Source: JBAVQS01 sp049694275 (lineage in GTDB: Bacteria > Chloroflexota > Anaerolineae > UBA4142 > SHND01). Taken from it: 26,742 nucleotides of DNA. A model generated the notes under the pieces. That model did no database searches. It saw nothing but the letters and a program-made list of their open reading frames with translations, and was not told the origin of the DNA. Both the position numbers and the translations under genes were made by a program. The first letter of the stretch is position 1, and each line of letters begins with the position of its first letter. Shown here piece after piece: positions 14,311-20,908 of this stretch. The DNA is taken from positions 1 to 26,742 of the forward strand of contig JBAVQS010000055.1 of the NCBI GenBank assembly GCA_049694275.1, given 5' to 3'.

Positions 14311-14319
14311 TGGTATAAT
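14311..14319 (+). promoter_or_regulatory. Extended -10 promoter for the UPF0158-MoxR operon
   Basis: TGGTATAAT gives a perfect -10 hexamer (14314-14319) with an extended TGn. No good -35 box is seen at the right distance (TCAAAT is nearest), which suggests dependence on the extended motif or on an activator. Transcription should start near 14326, about 55 bases before the UPF0158 start codon. Confidence 0.55.
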
Positions 14320-14330
14320 GTGGTTGGGGA

Positions 14331-14350
14331 GCAGTTCACTGTTGAACTGC
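14331..14350 (+). promoter_or_regulatory. Perfect palindrome at the predicted transcription start (possible operator)
   Basis: GCAGTTCA and TGAACTGC are perfect inverted arms around a CTGT centre, only about 5 bases after the predicted transcription start. The symmetry and position suit a dimeric repressor site; it could also fold as a 5'-end hairpin that stabilises the mRNA. It is not followed by a T-run. I do not recognise the regulator. Confidence 0.55.
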
Positions 14351-14380
14351 ACCATGGGGTTGAAAAGGGAGGTTCGTGCA

Positions 14381-14965
14381 ATGACGCAGAATGGAGCAAC
14401 AGGACCCAGGCGCAAACTGCAAGTCGATCTCAAGGGCTTGCAAGCGGCATTTGACGATACCTCCTTTGAAACGCACTATTTCCTGGACCGCAACACGGGC
14501 GTGGTGGTCCTGGTCACCGGCCTGATCCGGCGTCAATTGGAGAGCATCTACGACGAGTTGTACCGGGCGGACAACCACAGCCTGAGCCATTTTGAGAGCG
14601 CGCTCCGCCGCCGCAATCTGGGCGAGGAGACCGGCCAGGCGCTCCGAACCGCGCATCAGGTCGAGTGCGCGCTGGGCGGTCGATACATCCCCCTTCCGCC
14701 CGCGCACCCGCATATGGAAGTGCGCGATATGGAGGACTATATCGCCACACTCCAGGATGCCGAACTGCGCCAGGCATTGTGGGACGCGCTCCGCAATCAC
14801 GATCCACAGGGCCGCTTTATGGAGGTCCTCTCCCAATACCCCGATCTGCCCGCGCGCTGGCATGCGTTCCACGTCGAACAGGTCTTGCGCCGTCTGCACC
14901 ACTGGCTCGACGAGGAAGGGATCGAACCCATTGAATCGCCGAGGTTTGTTGATGCCCCTGTCTGA
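14381..14965 (+). CDS. UPF0158 family protein
   Basis: A 194-residue soluble protein. The first part (DLKGLQAAFDDTSFETHYFLDRNTGVVVLV) and the second (RYIPLPPAHPHMEVRDMEDYIATL, DAELRQALWDALRNHDPQGRF, then LPARWHAFHVEQVLRRLHHWLDEEGI) match the layout of the uncharacterised UPF0158 family as I remember it. The biochemical role of this family is not known to me. The ATG at 14381 has AGGGAGG eight bases upstream; a longer reading upstream would cross the promoter. It is the first gene of an operon, and its 3' end overlaps the MoxR start by 14 bases, so the two are translated from one message. Its link to the MoxR gene is by position only. Confidence 0.8.
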   Translation: MTQNGATGPRRKLQVDLKGLQAAFDDTSFETHYFLDRNTGVVVLVTGLIRRQLESIYDELYRADNHSLSHFESALRRRNLGEETGQALRTAHQVECALGGRYIPLPPAHPHMEVRDMEDYIATLQDAELRQALWDALRNHDPQGRFMEVLSQYPDLPARWHAFHVEQVLRRLHHWLDEEGIEPIESPRFVDAPV

Positions 14966-16538
14966 TCTGTTTCAACGCGTCTCACAATCCCCCACCAATC
15001 CCAAACCGACCGCGGCCCCCGCCAGGACCTTTGACGTGGCGGACCTCTATCGCGGCCCGGTCGCCGGTCTGGAAGCGAAACCGGCCGGCGCGGTCCCGCT
15101 CGACGAGAAATTGCGCCAGGCGTATTTTTGGATCGTCAATCACGCCATCATCAGCCCGCACTATGATATTGAATACAATGACGGCCCGGCCGCCGCGTTC
15201 ACCTTTGGCGATACGCAGGCGCGGGTCAATCTCCCCTCCGCGCAGAGCTATTCCTCCTTTGTGCTCTTCCCCCTCTTGAATTTCGCCGTGCGCGGGCGCT
15301 GCCTGCTCGTCGGCGGGCCGGGACGCGGCAAGACGTCGAGCGCGCTGCTGATGGGCGTGCTCGCCGGTTATACCCTCCAGGAGGTGCGGCAGGCGATGCA
15401 GCACGGCCAGCCGCAGATGACGATTGCGGACCTGCTGGGCAATCCGCTCCCCGCCGACCTGGTGAACGCGCAGCGGATGGAGGACATTCGCATCGCGTGG
15501 CGCAAGTGGTTGAGCATGCGCGTGCGGATCGTCGACGAATACAATCGCATTCCCACGCGGACCCAGTCGGCTCTGCTCACCGTGATGGCCGATAACTATG
15601 CCGAGATGTACGACCACATCTACGAGTGCCCGCCCGGCGCGTGGTACCTGACGGCGAACGACGAAGCGGGCGGCGGAACCTATCAGGTCATCGAAGCGCT
15701 GCGCGACCGCATCGACATTGTCGTGCAGGCGCTGGCGTTCAACACGCGCTTTATCGACGAACTGTTGACGCGCATCGAAGAGGGAATCCGGCCGGAAGAG
15801 CTGGCGCCGGCGCAGATTATTTTTACGGCGGCCGAGAGCGACCGGCTCTATCAAGAGACGCTGCGCATCCCCTTTCCGTACGAGCTGCTCCGGCGGCTGG
15901 AATTCTTTGCGAGCCAGTTTGAATTTTTCGAGCCGGCGGGCGAGCAGATCGAGTACAAGACCAAGGACACGGCCAAGCTGGCGGGCATCGACTATCATAC
16001 ACTGTCCGACACCGAAACGGGCAAGGACCGGCTCAAGGACCTGGGGAGCCAGACGCGCAACGGCATCTCGGTTCGCACAATGCTGACCATCCTGACCTTT
16101 GGCAAGGCGCTCGCCTATTTCCGCGGGAATCCGGAGGTGTCGCTCGACGACCTGCGGCAGGTGATCCCCTTTATCCTGCACGACAAGCTCGTCCCCGACC
16201 TCGACGCGCCCTTTTTTCAAGCGCCGGGGAACGCCGTGTATCGCGTCGACCGCGTGAGCTGGATTCGCAAGCTGTTCGACCTCGCCTGCGCCGAGTACGA
16301 CCGGCTGAACCTGGACCGCGAGGATCCGGTGGCGGACCTGGAAGCCGAATTTCGCCGGGGACTGGAAGGGGTGACCGCCGACCAGGTGCGGACGCGGCTC
16401 GTCCAGATCGAGCGCACGCTGGCCGATTGGAGCAAAGGGCGCAAGCTCTACGGCAACCTCTACGACGACGTGCTCAAGCTGAAATATCTCCACCAGCGCT
16501 ATACCAACTATCTGCACTGGCTGCAATGGCAGAAATAA
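14952..16538 (+). CDS. MoxR-type AAA+ ATPase
   Basis: An ATPase of 528 residues. After a ~100-residue N-terminal region, Walker A is GGPGRGKTS (Lys127) and Walker B is VRIVDEYNRIP (Asp195, Glu196), followed by TQSALLTVMADNYAEMYD, which corresponds to the MoxR ADEINR-x-P-x-x-QAALLEAM region. Sensor-1 Asn is in YLTANDE and an arginine-finger region is near ALRDRIDIVV. The C-terminal ~250 residues are helical and longer than in minimal MoxR proteins. MoxR ATPases usually work as chaperone-like activators with VWA-domain proteins; no VWA gene is in this window. ATG 14952 has a GAGG sequence eight bases upstream; longer in-frame readings lie over the UPF0158 gene. It overlaps the next gene by 13 bases, indicating tight coupling with both neighbours. 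Confidence 0.88.
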   Translation: MPLSDLFQRVSQSPTNPKPTAAPARTFDVADLYRGPVAGLEAKPAGAVPLDEKLRQAYFWIVNHAIISPHYDIEYNDGPAAAFTFGDTQARVNLPSAQSYSSFVLFPLLNFAVRGRCLLVGGPGRGKTSSALLMGVLAGYTLQEVRQAMQHGQPQMTIADLLGNPLPADLVNAQRMEDIRIAWRKWLSMRVRIVDEYNRIPTRTQSALLTVMADNYAEMYDHIYECPPGAWYLTANDEAGGGTYQVIEALRDRIDIVVQALAFNTRFIDELLTRIEEGIRPEELAPAQIIFTAAESDRLYQETLRIPFPYELLRRLEFFASQFEFFEPAGEQIEYKTKDTAKLAGIDYHTLSDTETGKDRLKDLGSQTRNGISVRTMLTILTFGKALAYFRGNPEVSLDDLRQVIPFILHDKLVPDLDAPFFQAPGNAVYRVDRVSWIRKLFDLACAEYDRLNLDREDPVADLEAEFRRGLEGVTADQVRTRLVQIERTLADWSKGRKLYGNLYDDVLKLKYLHQRYTNYLHWLQWQK

Positions 16539-17584
16539 GAACAGGGCTTGTCACCGGCGCGTTCGCGCGTTTTCTGGAGGCGGACCGGGCGCGGTTGAAC
16601 GCGCAGTTTGTCGAGGCGCGGCGCGATCATGTCGGCCTGGACCCGGAGGCGTTCGCCGACCTCCTGCGGACGACGGTCGCGCCGATTGTCGCGGCAGTCG
16701 AGCGCGTCCAGTCCGACGCCGCGATTCCGGTCGCCGACTGTCTCTATGCGCTCTCGCTCACCCTGCTGGGGGAAGGATTCCTCGGGCCGGCCAGCCGCTA
16801 TCCGGCGATAGGAAAAGGGTGGCGCGAGCTGCTGCCCGCGCTGGCGCGTTTCCTGGTGGTCGACCCGCGGCGCGTGGCGGGAGCGGTGACCAACGCGCTC
16901 TATAATCTCTCGACGACCGGCGGCGCGCGGCCCGACGAGTGGGTCACCCGCGTTCAGCAGATTGCTGCCTTGCCCCCGGACGGTGCGATGGGTGATACAT
17001 CCGGCGTTGATGCGCTTCTGCGCGCAGGACAGGTCGCGGCCTGGCGCGCGGGGTTGGCGCATTATCGCCGCGGGGCATTCGCGCTATGCCATACGCTTGA
17101 ACCCCCGGCGGCGCGCATCGCCCTCGGGCTCGCCCCGGCGGCGACGCCGGTTGACGGTATCCTCGACCGGTTGGCGGCCGACCCGTGGCTCGACCCCGCG
17201 GCCGCGGAGCGCCCCGCCAGCGGCGCTCGCGAATGCCAGATTGTCGCGCGTGCCGGCGCCTTTCGCGGCCTCGGCGGCCTGTTCCTCGCTCCCCCCACCG
17301 TCACCGCCGCGGGCGAATATTTCGACGTGACCGATGGCGAGACCCACTGGCTGCTCATCGCCGACCGTTTTGGCGCGACCTTTCATCGCGTGGATGCGCT
17401 CCCCGCGCCGGCGACCGATACCCCCTTCCGCATCGACAAGCAGGGCCGCGTCACAAACGGGGAATCCAGCCGGTCCTTTCCCGAGCTGGCGAATGCGACG
17501 AGCGCGGCGGGGAATGGCGCTACGCTCGCAGTGACCACCGCGCTCTCCTACGCCGTGTCCCTGGTCGCGCTGAGCGAGGGCTAG
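16526..17584 (+). CDS. Uncharacterised MoxR-operon protein
   Basis: A 352-residue protein I do not recognise. The first ~160 residues are mainly helical and hydrophobic in pattern (FARFLEADRARLNAQFVEAR, YALSLTLLGEGFLGP, then LPALARFLVVDPRRVAGAVTNALYNLS). A middle part, DALLRAGQVAAWRAGLAHYRRGAFALC, looks like a helical repeat. The last ~120 residues appear beta-rich (QIVARAGAFRGLGGLFLAPPTV, EYFDVTDGETHWLLIADRFGATFHRVDALP). There is no signal peptide and no clear transmembrane helix. It starts inside the MoxR gene (13-base overlap), so it is very likely made together with the ATPase and may be its adaptor or client, in the position where a VWA partner would be expected; I cannot see a MIDAS motif (DxSxS). 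Confidence 0.75.
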   Translation: MAEIRTGLVTGAFARFLEADRARLNAQFVEARRDHVGLDPEAFADLLRTTVAPIVAAVERVQSDAAIPVADCLYALSLTLLGEGFLGPASRYPAIGKGWRELLPALARFLVVDPRRVAGAVTNALYNLSTTGGARPDEWVTRVQQIAALPPDGAMGDTSGVDALLRAGQVAAWRAGLAHYRRGAFALCHTLEPPAARIALGLAPAATPVDGILDRLAADPWLDPAAAERPASGARECQIVARAGAFRGLGGLFLAPPTVTAAGEYFDVTDGETHWLLIADRFGATFHRVDALPAPATDTPFRIDKQGRVTNGESSRSFPELANATSAAGNGATLAVTTALSYAVSLVALSEG

Positions 17585-17601
17585 TCTTTTAAATCGCGTG
17601 A

Positions 17602-17630
17602 TTGACTCGCCCCTGGTTAGGTGCTAGAAT
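17602..17630 (+). promoter_or_regulatory. Promoter of the small TM protein - CHAT protease unit
   Basis: TTGACT (17602-17607), a 17-base spacer and TAGAAT (17625-17630) with an extended TGC before the -10 box. It lies 70 bases before the small TM gene. It shares the TTGACTCG and GTGCTAGA elements with the LysM promoter at 20107-20135. Confidence 0.75.
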
Positions 17631-17699
17631 TTATGAGGCTGCCTCGTCTGAAGGAAAACAGATACACCGCTGTTCTTATTTTCCAAAAGGAGGGTCATC

Positions 17700-18167
17700 A
17701 TGGAATTGTATCCACAACTCGCGCTCCTGACCGATGCCGAGGCCGAAATGTGCCTGAACGGCCTGTTGAAGGGGCTGACCGTCGTCGAACCTGAATATGC
17801 GGCCCTGGTCGCCCGGCCGGAAGAGATGGAGAGCCTCCTCGCGCAGGTCGCCGAACAGGCCGGCCGGCCCGCGCTTACCGTGCCGGTCTCGCCGCACCCG
17901 GACCCCAAAGCCGTGCGCACGATTCTGGTTCAGGCGGCGCAAGACCCGGAACTCTCTCCCAAACTGGAAGCCTGGCTGCAGACCGCGCGACCCAAGCTGA
18001 TCGAGCCCGTCACCACCGCTCTCGTCCTCGCGGGCATCGTCCTCCTCCTCTCCACTCACGTCAAGGTCGAGTACGAAGACAAGGGTGGGAAAAAGCACCT
18101 CAAGGTCATGCTCGAGAAAAAACCGACCGCGAACAAGATCCTCGACAAGTTCTTTGGGCTTTTTTGA
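17700..18167 (+). CDS. Small single-TM protein preceding the CHAT protease
   Basis: A 155-residue protein of unknown function. Residues 1-100 are soluble and mildly acidic. A single hydrophobic helix follows (IEPVTTALVLAGIVLLLSTH, about 101-120). After it comes a strongly basic tail of about 35 residues with many lysines (DKGGKKHLKVMLEKKPTANK) that ends in a hydrophobic FFGLF. There is no N-terminal signal peptide. AGGAGGG six bases before ATG 17700 gives a strong start. It is 18 bases upstream of the CHAT protease gene and shares its promoter, so the two are likely functionally paired; an anchor for, or a substrate of, the protease are both possible. The coordinates and frame are secure; the function is open. 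Confidence 0.75.
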   Translation: MELYPQLALLTDAEAEMCLNGLLKGLTVVEPEYAALVARPEEMESLLAQVAEQAGRPALTVPVSPHPDPKAVRTILVQAAQDPELSPKLEAWLQTARPKLIEPVTTALVLAGIVLLLSTHVKVEYEDKGGKKHLKVMLEKKPTANKILDKFFGLF

Positions 18168-18185
18168 TCGTCGAAAGAAGGCGTT

Positions 18186-20042
18186 ATGACCAGCAAGGCT
18201 GCGACGCTCCGCCTGCACGTGCTCGGCAAGCTGACCGGCGAGGAAGGGGCGCAGCGCCTGACGACGCTCGCCGAGTTCAAAGAGAGCCGGGCGGTCCACC
18301 ACATGGAGCTGGACCGCCCGCGCCTCGACGAGCTCAATCGCAAGATTCGAGAACTGCGCGGGTTCATCGAAGCCGGGTCGCCGGCTTTTCAAGAGCCCGA
18401 CCTGGAGCAGCTTGGAAGTGAGCTCTTTAATCTGGTCGTCGGCGGCCAGGTGAACAAGCTGTTCTCCTTTGCGACCGGCGCCGCCCGGCGAGAAGACGAT
18501 TTCCTGCCGCTGGAAATCTATGTCGAGGACTATACGATTGCGGGATGGCCCTGGGAATATCTCTATGACGCGGGCCAGCAGATGTTTATCTGCCAGGAAT
18601 TCCACCCCATCTCGCGCGGGATCTATACGCTTTACGGCGACGCCGGCCGCGCGCCGGGCAAGGTCTCGATTCTCCTCGTCCTCGGCGTTCTGCCGGATGA
18701 CCGGCAGACCACTCCCCAGGAGGAAATCCGCTGGGTGGAGCGGGCGTTTGGCGCCAACCTGGCCGATGGCAGTGTCCGCATCAAGGTCATGGACGCGGTC
18801 ACGCCCCTGGAGCTGGACGGCGAGCTGCGCAGCGGGCGGTATAACGTCCTCCACTATTTCGGGCATGCGGCCTATGATGAGGCGCGGGCCGAGGGGTATC
18901 TCAAATTCGAGCGGGACGGCGACCAGGCGTTTAAATTCTATGCGAATGATCTGGGACGGCTGTTGAGCGATAGCCACTTCCGGCTCGTCTTTTTGAACGC
19001 CTGTGAGACGGGGCGGGGCGCGCCCAATGAAGATCCCGCACGCAGCTCCGTCGCCGCGGCCCTCCTCGGCCGCGGGATTCCGGCGGTCATCGCGACCCAA
19101 TTCTCAATCCCCGATAACAGCGCCCACTATCTCTCCTCGCGGATTTACACCTCCCTGGTGGCGGGCGACCCACTCGTCGAAGCGATTCGCAACGGCCGCC
19201 GGGCGATGAGCTATGCGGACAAGAACCAGTTTCTGGATTGGGGCATCCCAGTGCTCTATGCCAGTGATCCGGGCCTCGTCCTCTTCCCGGCCGGCAGCGC
19301 CCCCCGCGCCCCGACCTACCGGGGCATTGACCTGACCGCGAAGGGGCCCCGGACGCGCGGCCTCGAGTCCTTTGAAATTCAATCGGAAGCGCGACGCCCG
19401 ACGCGCGGGGCGGATGCGCCGAATGCGCACGTCCGCGTGGCCCTCTTTGATATGGACGCCAAAGTCGGCTTTTTGCCTGACCTGGTCGACGCGGCGAACC
19501 GCGCGCAAAGCTATTATGATTTTCGCGTGGTCTATCTCCCCGTGCCTTCGGGCGCGATCCGAACCGAGTTCGACGGCGAGCAGACCGCCCCGCAGCTTTT
19601 TCTCCCGCGCCTCGACGACTATCTGGGCACACTGCCACGCGAATTGAATGTCGATCGGGTCTGCTGCCTGACGCGCAACCTGATTGCCGACGCGGAAGAT
19701 GACCAACTGGCCTGGGACTATTTCACTGGAAACCCTCGCAGTAACCAGGCCGTTTCGGTGATCTCGACCTTTGGGTTGAGGGAGTACGCCATGGAGGCCG
19801 GGGTTTCCTACGCTAAAGCGACCCTGTTCCTTTGCCTGGCAGAGCTTGCGATCTCGAGCAACCCGCAGTTGGAGTATCACGACGAGACGGCCGGCTGCCC
19901 GTTTGATTTTTGTGAGCACCGTCAGGATGTCGTCATCTCGCTCAAGCACATGCAGTTTGACCACGCGCCCTGTCGCAGCAAGATGCAGGACCTTGACCAG
20001 CTTGCGGCGATAGACGCCCTCCTGGCCCTCAAGCTAGAGTAG
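18186..20042 (+). CDS. CHAT-domain cysteine protease with Cys-rich C-terminal domain
   Basis: CHAT proteins are caspase-like proteases. In this 618-residue product the CHAT domain covers about residues 150-380, with catalytic His227 in VLHYFGHAAYDE and Cys273 in LVFLNACETGRG, plus the following GRGIPAVIATQFSIPD and ALY-like terminal segments. The N-terminal ~150 residues (ending in the EIYVEDYTIAGWPWEYLYD segment) form a typical lead-in to the domain. The C-terminal ~200 residues are a separate domain starting near RVALFDMDAKVGFLPDLVDAAN, with a cysteine cluster C571-x4-C576 ... C596 and nearby His578 and His593, which may bind a metal; I cannot name this domain. AAGAAGG precedes ATG 18186. 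It follows the small TM gene by 18 bases. CHAT proteases often serve as effectors in bacterial immunity or cell-death systems; that role here is an inference from both domain and context. Confidence 0.9.
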   Translation: MTSKAATLRLHVLGKLTGEEGAQRLTTLAEFKESRAVHHMELDRPRLDELNRKIRELRGFIEAGSPAFQEPDLEQLGSELFNLVVGGQVNKLFSFATGAARREDDFLPLEIYVEDYTIAGWPWEYLYDAGQQMFICQEFHPISRGIYTLYGDAGRAPGKVSILLVLGVLPDDRQTTPQEEIRWVERAFGANLADGSVRIKVMDAVTPLELDGELRSGRYNVLHYFGHAAYDEARAEGYLKFERDGDQAFKFYANDLGRLLSDSHFRLVFLNACETGRGAPNEDPARSSVAAALLGRGIPAVIATQFSIPDNSAHYLSSRIYTSLVAGDPLVEAIRNGRRAMSYADKNQFLDWGIPVLYASDPGLVLFPAGSAPRAPTYRGIDLTAKGPRTRGLESFEIQSEARRPTRGADAPNAHVRVALFDMDAKVGFLPDLVDAANRAQSYYDFRVVYLPVPSGAIRTEFDGEQTAPQLFLPRLDDYLGTLPRELNVDRVCCLTRNLIADAEDDQLAWDYFTGNPRSNQAVSVISTFGLREYAMEAGVSYAKATLFLCLAELAISSNPQLEYHDETAGCPFDFCEHRQDVVISLKHMQFDHAPCRSKMQDLDQLAAIDALLALKLE

Positions 20043-20106
20043 AAGCAGCGTTTCGTCCGCTGGCGCGAAAAACGCAGGCTTTTGAAAAGCGAGGCGGCGC
20101 GGGCCC

Positions 20107-20135
20107 TTGACTCGATACCCTGGGAGTGCTAGACT
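20107..20135 (+). promoter_or_regulatory. Promoter of the LysM gene
   Basis: TTGACT (20107-20112), a 17-base spacer and TAGACT (20130-20135) with an extended TGC before the -10 box. The predicted start is near 20142, giving a ~55-base leader. The arrangement repeats that of the promoter at 17602-17630. Between the CHAT stop and this promoter are GC-rich inverted repeats (GCGTTT/AAACGC, GCTTTT/AAAAGC) without a T-run, at most a weak terminator. Confidence 0.75.
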
Positions 20136-20197
20136 GGGGACAAATCCAGACAAGGGTCAACACAGGTTGTCGACGACCATTCCAAAGGAGGAGCGCC

Positions 20198-20485
20198 ATG
20201 CACGAATTGTTCTATACCGTGAAACCGGGTGACAGCTTGAGCAAAATCGCCGAGGAGCTGTGGGGCAACGCAATGCGGTGGCCTGAGCTTTTCGAGGCCA
20301 ACCGCGACCAGCTACAGGACCCCAATATGATCCGGGTGGGGCAAAAGCTCCACATTCCCGGTTCTTCGGTCGAGTTCACTCCGTCTGCCCCGGCCGCGGA
20401 CACAACCGGCGCCGAGGCGCCGGCGGCCAAGGACGCGGGCGATCATGAACAACACGGCAAGGGCAAACAGGTACGGGCGGAATAG
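20198..20485 (+). CDS. Small LysM-domain protein without signal peptide
   Basis: A 95-residue protein. Residues 5-54 are a LysM domain: YTVKPGDSLSKIAEELWGNA, WPELFEANRDQL and NMIRVGQKLHIPG. The remaining ~40 residues are a low-complexity Ala/Pro/Lys/Glu tail. LysM normally binds peptidoglycan, but no signal peptide or TM helix is present, so the product should be cytoplasmic or leave the cell by another route, as some LysM proteins of injection systems and stress operons do. The start ATG at 20198 follows AAAGGAGGAG. It has its own promoter and terminator, so it is a monocistronic unit next to the CHAT gene; the shared promoter pattern with the CHAT unit suggests common regulation. Confidence 0.88.
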   Translation: MHELFYTVKPGDSLSKIAEELWGNAMRWPELFEANRDQLQDPNMIRVGQKLHIPGSSVEFTPSAPAADTTGAEAPAAKDAGDHEQHGKGKQVRAE

Positions 20486-20532
20486 TAGCCGCTGTGGGCC
20501 TATCGCTCGCGTCGTGTAAACAGCAAACCCCG

Positions 20533-20565
20533 GAGGTCTTGGCAGAACATCGCCGAGACCTCTTT
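20533..20565 (+). terminator. Intrinsic terminator after the LysM gene
   Basis: GAGGTCTTGGC (20533-20543) and GCCGAGACCTC (20552-20562) form an 11-pair stem with one G-U pair and an 8-base loop, followed by TTT. It lies 48 bases past the LysM stop. Confidence 0.65.
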
Positions 20566-20605
20566 GCGTGAGTGTGTGTCCCATTTTTGGGTCACTATTC
20601 GACGC

Positions 20606-20670
20606 AGGTCGGCTTTGCTCTGGATTACCGCGAATTTCATTCGCCCGGCAAAACCTGCCCCGAAAGTGAA
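20606..20670 (+). repeat. Direct repeat, copy A (palindromic element)
   Basis: Sixty-five bases beginning AGGTCGGCTTTGCTCTG and ending CCCCGAAAGTGAA. It recurs at 20771-20834 with one base deleted and a few substitutions. It has an inner palindrome GCGAAT-TTC-ATTCGC and outer partly complementary arms (GCAGGT...TTTGC and GCAAAACCTGC), so it can fold on itself. Confidence 0.8.
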
Positions 20671-20770
20671 GGATGCAGTTCAATTTGGGGGCGAACTGTG
20701 ACTGGCGGTTAGAAACCGCAGCAACGTAAGGCAAAGTCTGCCTTCGCAGACTGGCTTCCCCAGCCGACAG

Positions 20771-20834
20771 AGGTCGGCTTTGCTCTGCGTTGCCGCGAAT
20801 TCATTCGCCCGGCAAAACCTGCCCCGAAAGTGAA
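20771..20834 (+). repeat. Direct repeat, copy B (palindromic element)
   Basis: Sixty-four bases nearly identical to 20606-20670, in the same orientation and 165 bases downstream. The inner palindrome is GCGAAT-TC-ATTCGC. It ends 7 bases before the hsdR promoter, so its insertion may have shaped the hsdR upstream region. Confidence 0.8.
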
Positions 20835-20841
20835 CGCGCGG

Positions 20842-20869
20842 TTGCACAATCCCCCTGTGCGCGTATAAT
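20842..20869 (+). promoter_or_regulatory. Promoter of the hsd operon
   Basis: TTGCAC (20842-20847), a 16-base spacer and TATAAT (20864-20869). The predicted start is near 20876, about 33 bases before the hsdR start codon. Confidence 0.7.
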
Positions 20870-20908
20870 CAAGCATAGAAAAAACCGGCCGGTATTGGAG
20901 CGTGCTCT

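Larger units (their letters stand above)
20576..20841. other. Palindrome-rich intergenic region
   Basis: This stretch has no credible gene. It contains a hairpin GTGTCCCA/TGGGTCAC (20576-20595, one mismatch), a duplicated ~65-base element (20606-20670 and 20771-20834), and between these GCGGTT-AGA-AACCGC (20705-20719) and AGTCTGC-CTTC-GCAGACT (20735-20752). The density of small palindromes is that of a repeat-insertion hot spot between two operons. Confidence 0.65.

Noticed and set aside
20533..20841. Short open reading frame across the repeat region
   Set aside because: It depends on hairpin sequences, has no ribosome binding site and resembles no protein.
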